Shown: positions 18,878 to 28,324, counted from the first letter of the stretch. The stretch: DNA of 64,000 nt from Ectothiorhodospira shaposhnikovii (GCF_022227765.1 NZ_JAJMLZ010000008.1:124001-188000), one strand, 5' to 3'. Translations and numbers: made by a program. Notes: generated by a model from the sequence alone, not told the origin.

Positions 18878-20670
18878 GGCTGCACCAACGATTCCGATCG
18901 GCAGGCGGATTCGATGGCGAATCCGGTCATGGTGTCACCCCTTGCCATGCGCCTGTCCAGAAACAGGGTATTGCCTGCCTCTTCCTTGGCCCGGCACTTG
19001 ACCTCGGAAGCGCGCTGAGAGATCTCCAGATGGGAACGGAAGCCACCCGGACACACCTGAACGGCCCCGATGGATAGACTCAGCAACGGGAAAAATCGCT
19101 CCTCACCCCGCCGGTCCAGAGTATGGATTCCTCCCATGCGTCGCTCCGCTTCATCGTAGAAACCCGTGACGGAAACCGCAAAACGGTCCAGCACCTCCCT
19201 GCACTGACGGCGCCATTGGTCCCCGGTCAGCACCAGGATGAAATCGTCTCCCCCCACATGCCCCAGGAAGTCCTCGGTTTCCTCCTGCACGGACCGCAAT
19301 ATGTCTCCCAGTGCACAGATGACCTGATCCCCCCGGGCATAACCATAGTAATCGTTGAAGGGCTTGAAGTTATCCAGATCACAATAGGCCACCACAAAGG
19401 GCACGCCCAGCTCGATGAGGCGATCCACGTGCTCATTGACAGGGACGCTGCCGGGAAGCTGTGTCAGGGGATTGGCATAGCGCGCATAACGTACCTGCAG
19501 GGCGGTGATCCGGCGCAACAACTCCAACAGTCGACCGACACCCACGTATTGGCCCTCTCCGTCGATGATGATGAACTCATCATCGACGGTATCCCGAGCG
19601 GTCAGGGTTTCACTCAACTGCTCAAGGGGTTGGTCCTGACAAACCAGCAGCGGGTCCCGTTTCATGAAGAAACGGATGGGGCTGCGATCATGGAGTTCAC
19701 GGCTGAATCGCTGTGAATAAAGCGCAAGAATGTCGTGGCGACGGATGATGCCCACGGGACGGCCATCGTGAATGACCGGCAGACAATGCAGGCCGGGCTC
19801 CGCCTGGAAGCGACTGACCGTGTTCCCCAAGGGCTGCTCGGGAGATGTGGTCGGATTGGTTTGGGCCAGCACCGCCACAGTCTCGCCCCGGTGTCGCAAC
19901 CGGGATACTTCGCCTCCCCGGGACCGGACCAGACAATGCAGCTCCCGCGGCGGATTGGCGGCCGGTCTGGCAAAGTGATACCCCTGCCCATAGGGAATCT
20001 CCAGGTTGCGCACCACCTCATACTCGGCCTCAGTCTCAATGCCTTCGGCAATCAGACGGGTCCCCAGGCTGTGGGCAATCTCCCGGATGGAATGCAGGAA
20101 ATGGCGCTTGACCGGATCGTTATGCACATTCTGCACAAAGTGCATGTCGATCTTCACGTAATCCGGTCGCAGCTCCGACCAATGTCGCAGACAGCTGTAA
20201 CCTGCTCCCAGGTCATCCAGGGCAATGGCGAACCCCATTTCCCGGTAATGCCGCACCGCCTCGCGCATGATGTCGTACTCATGGATGGGCTGCTGCTCGG
20301 TGAGTTCGATCACCACCTGCTCGGCGGCGATACCGTTCTCCTGCAGGAGTTGCAGCGTCATGCCGTGAACCGCATTGCGGTCCGCCAGGACATCCGGATT
20401 GACATTCAGAAAAAGGCGCCCCGGAAGTCCCAGCTCGGCAAAGCGCGCCAGAATTACCCGACGACAGAGCAGATCCAGTTCAAACAAGCAGCCCGCGCGG
20501 GCTGCTTCGGCCAGCAACTTCTGCGGGGCATGCAAGGGGCTGTCGGAGGGGCCGCGAATCAGGCCTTCATAACCCATGATCCCACCGGGATGGAGGGCCA
20601 CGACCGGCTGGAACAAGGCGTGCAGTTCACCACGGGCAAGGATGCATTCTATGGTCTGACAGGTAGTCAC
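18874..20670 (-). CDS. EAL-CBS-GGDEF signalling protein
   Basis: This 598-residue cytoplasmic protein has domains in the order EAL (about 1-245), CBS pair (about 270-405) and GGDEF (about 420-590). EAL residues are largely kept: MGYEGLIRG for EAL, LNVNPDVL, VIELTEQQ, ALDDLGAGYS, VKID and AEGIET. The GGDEF motif reads HVGGDDF, with Asp in place of the usual Glu, so cyclase activity is doubtful. The CBS region contains LPVIHDGRPVGIIRR and FMKRDPLLVCQDQPLEQL. It overlaps siaA by ATGA and is the first gene of that operon. It is not part of the described siaABCD set, so it may feed phosphodiesterase activity or CBS-ligand sensing into the switch. Confidence 0.9.
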   Translation of the reverse strand: MTTCQTIECILARGELHALFQPVVALHPGGIMGYEGLIRGPSDSPLHAPQKLLAEAARAGCLFELDLLCRRVILARFAELGLPGRLFLNVNPDVLADRNAVHGMTLQLLQENGIAAEQVVIELTEQQPIHEYDIMREAVRHYREMGFAIALDDLGAGYSCLRHWSELRPDYVKIDMHFVQNVHNDPVKRHFLHSIREIAHSLGTRLIAEGIETEAEYEVVRNLEIPYGQGYHFARPAANPPRELHCLVRSRGGEVSRLRHRGETVAVLAQTNPTTSPEQPLGNTVSRFQAEPGLHCLPVIHDGRPVGIIRRHDILALYSQRFSRELHDRSPIRFFMKRDPLLVCQDQPLEQLSETLTARDTVDDEFIIIDGEGQYVGVGRLLELLRRITALQVRYARYANPLTQLPGSVPVNEHVDRLIELGVPFVVAYCDLDNFKPFNDYYGYARGDQVICALGDILRSVQEETEDFLGHVGGDDFILVLTGDQWRRQCREVLDRFAVSVTGFYDEAERRMGGIHTLDRRGEERFFPLLSLSIGAVQVCPGGFRSHLEISQRASEVKCRAKEEAGNTLFLDRRMARGDTMTGFAIESACRSESLVQP

Positions 20671-20737
20671 GGTGCAGATCCGGAACGAGGGAGGTTCGCC
20701 CGATCCCGGGGCGCAATAAGTACGTCACTTTAATCGG

Positions 20738-22903
20738 TCACTGTGACACGCCGTTGACAGGCCACCTGGCCGGCAGCGGCAAGGGCCGACCCACGATGTC
20801 CGACAGGGGAGCCGGCCGACCGAACAGATAACCCTGCATCATCGGACATCCCAGGCTGCGCAGGTAATCCATCTGCACCTGGGTCTCCACCCCTTCCGTA
20901 ACCACCCCCATCTGCAATCCCTTGGCCATGGACACGATGGCATTCACCAGACAGGCCTCATCTTCACGGGCGCTGATCCCCTGGGTAAAACTACGATCGA
21001 TCTTCAGGGTATGCACCGGCAGTTTCTGTAGGTAGCTCAGGGACGAATAGCCGGTACCAAAGTCATCAATGGCGATCCGTATCCCCTGGCGACTCAGGGC
21101 GGCGAGTTTCTCCACCGTGGCATGGGCATCACTCATCAGCAGGCTCTCGGTAATTTCCAACTCCAGTAGATGGGGTGGAAAACGGGTGTCCGCCAACGTC
21201 TCGCTGATGCGTGCCACAAAATCATCGTGCTCGACCACGATGGCCGAGAGATTCACCGCCAGCCTCATGTCGGTGCAGCCCCTTTGGCGATGCTGCCCCA
21301 CTTCTTCCAGGGCCGAACGCAGCGTCAGATGATCCAGGTCGATGATCAGACGGGTTTCCTCCGCCAGTGGGATGAAATCCGCGGGTCCGAGCATACCGTG
21401 AACGGGATGGGGCCAACGCACCAGCGCCTCGACACCGGCCAATCGACCTTGATCCGCATCCACCTGGGGCTGGTAGAGAATCTGAAACTCACGCCGCTCC
21501 AGCGCCCGGCGAAAATCCTGTTCCAGCCGCAGGGGCTGGGCATCGCAACCCATCTCGGGATCGAAAACACGGAACCCGTTCCTGCGGGAACGTTTTTCCC
21601 GATACATGGCAATGTCGGCATGCTTGATCAGTTCATCCAACCCTTGTCCCTGCTCCGGATACAGGGCGATACCGATGCTGGCTCCCACATAGAGTTCGTG
21701 ACCACCGATCTGGAAGGGGCGACTCAGACAATCCAGGATCTTTTGCGCTACCTGCCCGGCGGCATCGGCATCCTGCACCTCCGGCAGCAACAGGGTGAAT
21801 TCATCACCACCGAAGCGGGACAAGGTATCGCCCTCGCGGATGGAAGCCAGCAAACGCTGGCTCACTGCCTGCAGCAGTCGATCACCCAGGGTATGCCCCA
21901 GGGAGTCATTGATGATCTTGAAGCGGTTGAGGTCGATGAACATGACGGCCAGCCGCACCCCCTTGCGCCTGGCCTGGGCAATGGCCAGGCTGACCCGATC
22001 CTTGAACAGAGCCCGATTGGGCAGGCGGGTGAGCAGGTCGTGATAGGCCTGAAAGGTGATGAAGGCCTCGGACTCCTTGCGCTCGGTGATATCCCGGGCG
22101 GTCCCGTAAATGGAGTGGGCCATGTCACCGAAGGGGCCATGCTCCAGGGCCTCCTGCTGGGGCCAGACCGCCACCTCGAAATGCCGTCGGCCGTGGACCC
22201 TGCCGGAAGGGCGCAGCATCAATTCCACGGAACGGACATCCCGGTGCCGGCGCATCACCTGACCCAGGAAATAATGCGCCTTTTCCTGGTCTTCCTCGTC
22301 CACCAGAGACAATAGCGGGCATCCCAGCAGGGCTTCGCGCTCGTAGCCCAGCAGATCCGTCACCCGGGAATTGATGAAACTGAAATGTCCCGCCTCGTCC
22401 AGAATGAAGACGATATCGGGAGAATTGTTCACGATCAGCCGGTGCAGGCGTTCCGAACGCTCCAGGCGCCCTCGCATGCAGCGGTTCATTTCCTCCAGAT
22501 GCTTTCGACGCAGGGCATTGTGGACGGTCGCCAACAGCTCTTCCGAGACATAGGGTTTCTTCAGGTAATCATAGGCACCATCCCGAAGCGCCCCCGTCAT
22601 GTCCTGGATCGAACTGTTGGCACTGACCACCACCGTGATGCAGGGTAGCTGCTCGGCGGCCATGAAGCGCAGCACATCCCGCCCCCCCACCTCGGGCATG
22701 CCCAGATCCAGCAACACCAGGTCATAGCTGCGCTCCCGCAGCTTTTCCATGGCCTCCCGCCCGCCTCCCGCCGTGTCCGCCCGAAAACCATGCAGTTCCA
22801 GCAGTGAGCGCAGACTCGACAACAGACGAAGATCGTCATCCACCAGCAGAATGCGGGCGGAGGCAGGGTCTTGCGGTTCGTGAAAAGGCGGTGCTGAATT
22901 CAT
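20738..22903 (-). CDS. REC-PAS-GGDEF-EAL response regulator
   Basis: This 721-residue cyclic-di-GMP enzyme is controlled by phosphorylation. The receiver (15-130) has LLVDDDLRLL and the acceptor in LVLLDLGMPEVGG. A PAS domain follows (about 150-270: HRLIVNNSPDIVFILDEAG). The GGDEF domain has an intact RFGGDEF (about 363) and the EAL domain an intact GVEALVRW (about 491), with [21 protein letters not shown] and TEGVET. Both activities are plausible. Its start lies 32 nt after the stop of the HDOD histidine kinase on the same strand, so that kinase is the likely phosphodonor. The SiaABCD-type operon begins 67 nt further on. Confidence 0.92.
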   Translation of the reverse strand: MNSAPPFHEPQDPASARILLVDDDLRLLSSLRSLLELHGFRADTAGGGREAMEKLRERSYDLVLLDLGMPEVGGRDVLRFMAAEQLPCITVVVSANSSIQDMTGALRDGAYDYLKKPYVSEELLATVHNALRRKHLEEMNRCMRGRLERSERLHRLIVNNSPDIVFILDEAGHFSFINSRVTDLLGYEREALLGCPLLSLVDEEDQEKAHYFLGQVMRRHRDVRSVELMLRPSGRVHGRRHFEVAVWPQQEALEHGPFGDMAHSIYGTARDITERKESEAFITFQAYHDLLTRLPNRALFKDRVSLAIAQARRKGVRLAVMFIDLNRFKIINDSLGHTLGDRLLQAVSQRLLASIREGDTLSRFGGDEFTLLLPEVQDADAAGQVAQKILDCLSRPFQIGGHELYVGASIGIALYPEQGQGLDELIKHADIAMYREKRSRRNGFRVFDPEMGCDAQPLRLEQDFRRALERREFQILYQPQVDADQGRLAGVEALVRWPHPVHGMLGPADFIPLAEETRLIIDLDHLTLRSALEEVGQHRQRGCTDMRLAVNLSAIVVEHDDFVARISETLADTRFPPHLLELEITESLLMSDAHATVEKLAALSRQGIRIAIDDFGTGYSSLSYLQKLPVHTLKIDRSFTQGISAREDEACLVNAIVSMAKGLQMGVVTEGVETQVQMDYLRSLGCPMMQGYLFGRPAPLSDIVGRPLPLPARWPVNGVSQ

Positions 22904-22935
22904 CTGTCGGGGTCCGGGAAATGTTCATGGTCGCA

Positions 22936-24984
22936 TCATCCCTGACCATCGAGCGGAAACAGAATCTGGAAGCGGGTACCCTGCGTGCCGCTGGCACAGA
23001 CAATGCTCCCGCCCATCTCGTCGATCAGGCGCCGGGTGATGCTCAGACCCAGGCCGGAATGCCCTTCCCCCTTGGTGGAGGTCACCGGAGAGAACAGCCG
23101 CGACTGGATCGAGTCCGGAATGCCGGGACCATCATCCTGGACTGTCAGCTCCGCGTATGGACAGCCGTTGAGATTCACCGGAGCGCGGGTCCCAAGCAGG
23201 ATTTCCCCGCCCTCTCCCAATGCCTCAATGGCGTTTTTCAACAGATTGGTCAGGATCTGGCGCAGGTGATCGGCGTGACCGAGGGTACCCGCTTCACCCG
23301 CGGCCAGACTCAGGGACAGCCGTATCCCGCGGGTCTGACATAGGGAATTACTGAAAATCTCGGCCACCTGTTGCACCAGTGGATCCAGAGGCAAGTCCTC
23401 GGCCCTGCCCGGCGCCGGCACGTCCTTCATTCGCAGCAGGATCCGTCCCACCCGGTCGATCTCCTCACGGATCAGATCCAGATCCTGCTGCAACTCATGG
23501 GTCTCTCCCAGCTTGATGCGCAGCATGGCCAGATAGTTCTGGATGATGGTCAGGGGATTGCCCGCTTCATGGATGATTTCATGGACATGCTTCTGCAGAT
23601 CGGATCCATCAACCCCGGGAGGTTGCAGATCATCGGCCAGTAACCGGGCGATTTCCCCTGCCAGGGCCAACACAAAACCGCGGCGCCCTTCCAGGCGGGC
23701 CGACTGGGCGCCGGGGACACCCAGCACCAGCACGCCGACCACGTTACGATCCCCGCCGACAAGGGGCAACAGCCAGAGCAGATCGGCATGACAGGCCCTG
23801 AAGAGCTGACGATCCACCACGGGAAGGCTTTCCTCTTCCGAACGGGACAATACCCGCGGGCGGCGATCAAGGCTCGTATCGATCACGGCACTCCTGCCAC
23901 GCTCCAGGGGCAACACGAAGGCGGCGTCATCGGCGGGATCCATCCATGCACTCATGAGGCCCTGACGGGCATCCATGAGAAACAGCAGGCTGTGTTCCAC
24001 CCCCAGGGTCATGAACAGGACCTTTTGCACGGCCTGGCAGCCATGCCTGACATCCCGCACCCGACTCAACTCCGCCTGCACCCTGTCAAGTTGACCCAGG
24101 TCGCTCAGACACTCGCCCAACCGCCGCTCGGCGTGGCGATCGGACATCGTCCGGTCCTGACCATCAAGATCGATTTCCAGGGCCGCCGCCAGACGCCGGA
24201 CATCTCCCTGCACCCCGGCCCTCAGTTCAGTGCTCAAGCCCTCGTTGAGCCCGAACAGGATGTCGGCGGCCTCCAGAGCACCATCACGGAGGTTCTCGCC
24301 CGCCCCCAGCCCATGGGCCAGATTCACCAACTTCACCAGGTGATGGGCATCCCGCACCTGCAGCGCCGGTTCCAGATGATAGCGAACCGCATCGGCCAGC
24401 AAGGGGCTCAGTCCCCATTGCTCCATCAGACCGGCCGCCAGCTCGCAATGGCTACCGCCGTAGGTGGCCTGTTCCCGGCGGATCAGGTCCTGATCGTTCT
24501 CTGCCGCTTCCAGAAGTGCGGGATAACGGGCCTCATCCAGAGTCAATCGGGCCAGACGTCCCAGATTGACCAACAGGCCGCACAGATAGGCCTCTTCCGG
24601 ACGGGGGTAACGGGTCAGGGCGGCCAGGGCCTGGGCCAGGGCGGCGGTGACCAGGGTGCCACGCCAGGATTCCTTCAGGAAACGACGGTGACGACGGCCA
24701 AATTCATCGAACACCTGCTTCATTGCCGCCGTCATGACCACGTTCTTCACCGTGCGCTGTCCCAGGATCATGACGGCGCGATCCAGGGAATGGCAGCCTC
24801 CGGCCCTGGCATAGTGGGCGGAATTGGCGACCGCCACCAGGCGTGCGGTCATGGCCGGGTCCTGCAGGATGATCTCGCCCAAACTGCGCAGATCGGCCTG
24901 CTCGTCCTGAATCGCATCCAGAATGTTCAGCAGAACCTGCGGCAGGCTCGGCATCGTCTCCATCAGCAAATTTTCCTGGGCCAT
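22936..24984 (-). CDS. HDOD-GAF histidine kinase
   Basis: This 682-residue soluble sensor has an N-terminal HDOD domain (about 1-200: PSLPQVLLNILDAI, LQDPAMTARLVAVANSA). GAF-like residues follow at about 310-450, then a histidine kinase core with the putative phospho-His in IIHEAGNPLTIIQNYLAML (about 475) and an HATPase with LLKNAIEALGEGG, DDGPGIP and GEGHSGLGLSITRRL. There is no membrane segment. The REC-PAS-GGDEF-EAL gene begins 32 nt downstream, which suggests a two-component pair. Similar HDOD-kinase proteins occur in many Proteobacteria, but their signals are unknown. Confidence 0.88.
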   Translation of the reverse strand: MAQENLLMETMPSLPQVLLNILDAIQDEQADLRSLGEIILQDPAMTARLVAVANSAHYARAGGCHSLDRAVMILGQRTVKNVVMTAAMKQVFDEFGRRHRRFLKESWRGTLVTAALAQALAALTRYPRPEEAYLCGLLVNLGRLARLTLDEARYPALLEAAENDQDLIRREQATYGGSHCELAAGLMEQWGLSPLLADAVRYHLEPALQVRDAHHLVKLVNLAHGLGAGENLRDGALEAADILFGLNEGLSTELRAGVQGDVRRLAAALEIDLDGQDRTMSDRHAERRLGECLSDLGQLDRVQAELSRVRDVRHGCQAVQKVLFMTLGVEHSLLFLMDARQGLMSAWMDPADDAAFVLPLERGRSAVIDTSLDRRPRVLSRSEEESLPVVDRQLFRACHADLLWLLPLVGGDRNVVGVLVLGVPGAQSARLEGRRGFVLALAGEIARLLADDLQPPGVDGSDLQKHVHEIIHEAGNPLTIIQNYLAMLRIKLGETHELQQDLDLIREEIDRVGRILLRMKDVPAPGRAEDLPLDPLVQQVAEIFSNSLCQTRGIRLSLSLAAGEAGTLGHADHLRQILTNLLKNAIEALGEGGEILLGTRAPVNLNGCPYAELTVQDDGPGIPDSIQSRLFSPVTSTKGEGHSGLGLSITRRLIDEMGGSIVCASGTQGTRFQILFPLDGQG

Positions 24985-25103
24985 GACTATCCAATGGCCC
25001 GACGGGTCGTTACGCGCATACCGCTGGCTCTCCCCCTGGTGGCAAACGCCCCCGGTCGGACCGGCCGACCGATGAATGATAACGTCAAGAAAGCTTCCCC
25101 ACC

Positions 25104-25129
25104 GTCATTCCCGCCCGCGCGGGAATGAC
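25104..25129. repeat. dRS3-like palindrome (ATTCCC-N8-GGGAAT core)
   Basis: A perfect 11-bp inverted repeat (GTCATTCCCGC with its complement) surrounds a 4-nt loop. Its core fits the ATTCCC-N8-GGGAAT pattern of dispersed palindromes known from Neisseria and found in many other bacteria. It lies between the divergent HDOD kinase and MinD-like genes, about 18 bp upstream of a predicted promoter. Confidence 0.65.
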
Positions 25130-25146
25130 TTGATCAGAGGAGAATA

Positions 25147-25175
25147 CTTAAACTCTGTTTGATCACAAATATAGT
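25147..25175 (+). promoter_or_regulatory. Predicted sigma70-type promoter for the MinD/FlhG-like gene
   Basis: CTTAAA (25147) and TATAGT (25170) are separated by 17 bp in an AT-rich stretch and would give a leader of about 12 nt before ATG 25195. The -10 is good; the -35 is weak. Confidence 0.35.
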
Positions 25176-25194
25176 GTGGATTTTGAGATAAAGT

Positions 25195-26343
25195 ATGTTC
25201 CTCGACAAACCTCACGCCAAGGCCGCTCAAGCGCCGGCGCACCCCCGATCGGCAAACAAAGCGGAGTACCGGCGCCCCCAGGTCATCGCCATTACCAGCG
25301 GCAAGGGCGGCGTGGGCAAATCCAGCATCGCGGTCAACCTGGGCTTGTGTCTTTGCATGCGCGGACACAGCGTCTGCATCCTGGACGCGGATACAGGGCT
25401 TGCCAATGTCAGCCTCCTGCTGGGACTGAGGCCGGAATACAGCCTGGAGCACGTACTCTCGGGCAAGCACACCATTGAAGCGGTCATCCAGAAAGGCCCC
25501 CATGGTCTGAAGTTGATCCCCGGTGCCCATGGCATCTCCGAGTGCGTGGACCTGGATATCCACCAAAAACAGCACCTGGCCCGGGAGCTGGCCCGCATCG
25601 AGGACGAGTTCGACTACCTGCTGCTGGATACCGCGGCGGGCATTTCCGAGACCACCCTTTCGTTCATCGGTGCCGCTCACCGCATGCTGCTGGTGCTGAC
25701 CCCGGAGCCCACCTCCCTGACGGACGCCTATTCCCTGCTGCGTCTGGCCCTGCGGCAGGGCGACGTGAACTGCCAAGTTCTGGTCAACATGGTCGGTGAT
25801 GTGCATGAGGCCCGCAATGTCTTTCAGCGCTTCAGTGGCGCGGTTGAGAAATACCTCAAGGCCCGAGTCAACTTTCTGAGCTTCATCCAGCGGGATGAGA
25901 GCCTGCGCAACGCCGTACTGCTACAGTATCCCGTGGCCCTGTTCCCCGAGCATGACCCTTCCCACAGGACATTCCAGCGCATGGCCGATGCCCTGGAAAA
26001 TGCACCGCCGGTCGAGACTCCCGGCCGTCGGTTCAGCCAGTGCTGGCTTGATACCAGGGCGCCTGACAAGGTACCGGATGAGACTGAAACACCCCGGGAT
26101 GAACCCGATACAATGCCGTCGGCAGAATCCCCATCACCCCCGACTCCACGCTCGGAGGCCCTTTTCAGCCGAGACGATACCGTCACGATGCGTGAGCATG
26201 AACTGCCCTTGCCGACCCGTCGCCATGGCTACGATGAAGCCCGCTTTGGTCCGCAGGAACAGCTGGCCGATCAGCTCAGACAACTGGGACAACAAGGCAT
26301 CGGCCTCATGGAACGACTCAAGCGTCTGCAGAAAGCGCCTTAG
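25195..26343 (+). CDS. MinD/ParA family ATPase, FlhG-like
   Basis: This 382-residue ATPase resembles FlhG/FleN, which counts and places flagella and modulates FlhF or FleQ. After a polar N-terminus of about 30 residues comes the deviant Walker A SGKGGVGKSSIAVNLG, then ILDADTGLANVSLLLG (switch I), LLLDTAAGISETTL (Walker B region) and LVLTPEPTSLTDAYSLL. The core ends near residue 270. About 110 further residues are rich in Pro, Glu and Ser with a final amphipathic helix (LADQLRQLGQQGIGLMERL). No flagellar genes are visible nearby; the neighbours are cyclic-di-GMP genes and citrate synthase. It may be a paralogue serving pili, chemosensory arrays or another polar system. Confidence 0.82.
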   Translation: MFLDKPHAKAAQAPAHPRSANKAEYRRPQVIAITSGKGGVGKSSIAVNLGLCLCMRGHSVCILDADTGLANVSLLLGLRPEYSLEHVLSGKHTIEAVIQKGPHGLKLIPGAHGISECVDLDIHQKQHLARELARIEDEFDYLLLDTAAGISETTLSFIGAAHRMLLVLTPEPTSLTDAYSLLRLALRQGDVNCQVLVNMVGDVHEARNVFQRFSGAVEKYLKARVNFLSFIQRDESLRNAVLLQYPVALFPEHDPSHRTFQRMADALENAPPVETPGRRFSQCWLDTRAPDKVPDETETPRDEPDTMPSAESPSPPTPRSEALFSRDDTVTMREHELPLPTRRHGYDEARFGPQEQLADQLRQLGQQGIGLMERLKRLQKAP

Positions 26344-26359
26344 GTACCTGCATGACCCA

Positions 26360-26389
26360 TTGCACTGTGATGCCCGCATTGCATATCTT
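26360..26389 (+). promoter_or_regulatory. Predicted sigma70-type promoter for citrate synthase
   Basis: TTGCAC (26360) and TATCTT (26384) are spaced 18 bp apart, about 57 bp upstream of the gltA start. The match is moderate. Confidence 0.4.
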
Positions 26390-26445
26390 GAGTCTTTTAC
26401 GGCTCGGCCGTCACTTTGTCCCTCACCCGCCCTGGAGGTCCTTCC

Positions 26446-27768
26446 ATGACCAGCCCTAACCCATCCACATCCCGAGGCAACGCCACCCTGACACTGGATG
26501 GGCAGACCATCAGCCTCCCCGTGGTGGAAGGCAGCGAGGGCGAGCGCGCCATCGACATCTCCAACCTGCGCGGCCAGACCAACCACATCACCCTGGACCC
26601 CGGCTACGGCAATACCGGCAGCTGTGAGAGCGGCATCACCTTCATCGACGGCGATAAGGGCATCCTGCGCTACCGCGGCATCCCCATTGAGGAGTTTGCC
26701 GACAGTCCCTCCTTCATCGAAGTGGCCATGCTGCTGATCAACGGCACCCTGCCCACGGCCGAGGAATACGCCTCCTTCTCGGCGGATCTGACCCGCTTCG
26801 CCAACATCGACGAGGGCATGAAGTATCACTTCCAGGGTTTCCCCCGGGCCGCGCCGCCCATGGCCATCCTGTCCGCCATGATCAACGCCCTCTCTTGCTT
26901 CTATCCGGAACTGCACGAACTCGAAGACGAGCAGCAGTTCCGCCAGGCCTCGGCCCGCCTCATCAGCAAGGTGCGCACCATCGCCGCCTACGCCTACCGG
27001 CATTCCAAGGGCCTGCCCTACATGTATCCCCATCCGGCGATGCGGTACGTGCCCAATTTCCTGCACATGATGTTCTCCCAGCCCTACGAGCAGTACGTCT
27101 GTCCGGAAATCGTCAGCAAGGCCCTGAACCTGATCCTGATCCTGCACGCGGACCATGAGCAGAACTGCTCCACCTCCACCGTGCGCATGGTGGGCTCAAG
27201 CGGCGCCAATCTGTTCGCCTCCTGTGCCGCCGGGGTCTGTGCCCTGTGGGGACCGCTGCACGGCGGCGCCAATGTGGAAGTGCTCAACATGCTGGAGCAG
27301 ATCCACCAGGGCAACATCACGCCGGAGGAATACGTCAAGCTGGCCAAGGACAAGGACAGCAAGGTGCGGCTGATGGGCTTTGGTCACCGGGTCTACAAGA
27401 ACTTCGATCCCCGCGCCCAGATGCTGCAGAAGATCGCCCAGGAACTGGTGCCGGTACTCAACCGCAACGATCCCCTGCTGGACATTGCCCGTCGGTTGGA
27501 GGAGATCGCCCTGTCGGACCCCTACTTCGTGGATCGCAAGCTTTACCCCAATGTGGACTTCTACAGCGGCATCATCCTGCGGGCCATGGGCATACCCACC
27601 AACATGTTCACGGTGATCTTCGCCATCGGACGGCTACCCGGCTGGATCGCCCACTGGTGGGAACAGCACCAGGCGCCGGGTAGCCGGATTGCGCGGCCGC
27701 GGCAGATCTACACGGGGACCACAAACGCCCATTACCTGCCCATGGAAGAGCGCAACAAAGCGGACTGA
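26446..27768 (+). CDS. gltA: Citrate synthase (type II)
   Basis: This enzyme condenses acetyl-CoA with oxaloacetate in the first step of the TCA cycle. The 440-residue length and motifs fit the hexameric type II form of Gram-negative bacteria: GYGNTGSCESGITFIDGDKG, LRYRGIPIEE, the active-site stretch LHADHEQNCSTSTVR, GPLHGGANVEVL and GFGHRVYKNFDPRA, with the C-terminal MFTVIFAIGRLPGWIAHW. ATG 26446 is preceded by GGAGG about 7 nt upstream; an upstream in-frame start lacks such a site. It is monocistronic, with DUF2939 convergent just downstream. It would use acetyl-CoA from the PFOR at the left edge. Confidence 0.96.
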   Translation: MTSPNPSTSRGNATLTLDGQTISLPVVEGSEGERAIDISNLRGQTNHITLDPGYGNTGSCESGITFIDGDKGILRYRGIPIEEFADSPSFIEVAMLLINGTLPTAEEYASFSADLTRFANIDEGMKYHFQGFPRAAPPMAILSAMINALSCFYPELHELEDEQQFRQASARLISKVRTIAAYAYRHSKGLPYMYPHPAMRYVPNFLHMMFSQPYEQYVCPEIVSKALNLILILHADHEQNCSTSTVRMVGSSGANLFASCAAGVCALWGPLHGGANVEVLNMLEQIHQGNITPEEYVKLAKDKDSKVRLMGFGHRVYKNFDPRAQMLQKIAQELVPVLNRNDPLLDIARRLEEIALSDPYFVDRKLYPNVDFYSGIILRAMGIPTNMFTVIFAIGRLPGWIAHWWEQHQAPGSRIARPRQIYTGTTNAHYLPMEERNKAD

Positions 27769-27784
27769 GGCCGTCCCCGCCTCC

Positions 27785-28324
27785 CTAGGGCCGGACCTCG
27801 GCAGCCCAGGGGAGGCCAAGGGAAGCCAGTTTCCACGAAAAATTCCCCTGTCGATGCAGGATCAGATCCACTTGCTGAACCGGATCACGCTCGCTTTCGA
27901 TGGTGACCACAAACCGGTCCAGACCCGCATACCCCATGCGGATGCGGGTCTCGCCCTGGGAAGTAAAGCTCATGCCGCGACCATCCGGCTCGGGGATGTA
28001 TCCCTCCATGATGGTGGCTATCCCGGCCGGAGAAACCACGGCATCCACCAGCGGCTTGAGCAGCGCACCCGCCACCGCCACACCGAGCCCGCCGAACGGG
28101 TTGTCCCGGCGAAAATCCGCCAGTTCCTGGGCCAGAACCTCATTGAGGCTCTGACGCACATCTTCCCTCAGGGCCGGAAAGTCCACATGGCGGGCCAGCC
28201 TGTCCGCATCCCGGGCTTCCACTGCCGCCTGCATCTGGGAAGCCGTGTAGTAAGGCGCATAGTAATACCAGCCGCCCAGCGCAAGCAGGCCGGCAATGAC
28301 CAGGGGTTTGACAAGCATTTTCAT
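27785..28324 (-). CDS. DUF2939 domain membrane-anchored protein
   Basis: This 179-residue protein has one N-terminal membrane helix (KPLVIAGLLALGGWYYYAPY), followed by the DUF2939 hallmark YTASQMQAAVEARDADRLARHVDFPALREDV and a C-terminal strand-rich part. The family is common in Proteobacteria and has no known role. The start ATG 28324 has GGAGG close upstream. Immediately beyond this ribosome site begins the palindromic element at 28338-28665, so the natural promoter has probably been displaced or replaced by the element. Confidence 0.85.
   Translation of the reverse strand: MKMLVKPLVIAGLLALGGWYYYAPYYTASQMQAAVEARDADRLARHVDFPALREDVRQSLNEVLAQELADFRRDNPFGGLGVAVAGALLKPLVDAVVSPAGIATIMEGYIPEPDGRGMSFTSQGETRIRMGYAGLDRFVVTIESERDPVQQVDLILHRQGNFSWKLASLGLPWAAEVRP

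Noticed and set aside
25195-26343. Chromosome-partition ParA or septum-site MinD
   Set aside because: No parB, minC or minE is nearby, and the N-terminal extension and motifs are closer to FlhG/FleN, so I kept only an FlhG-like label.
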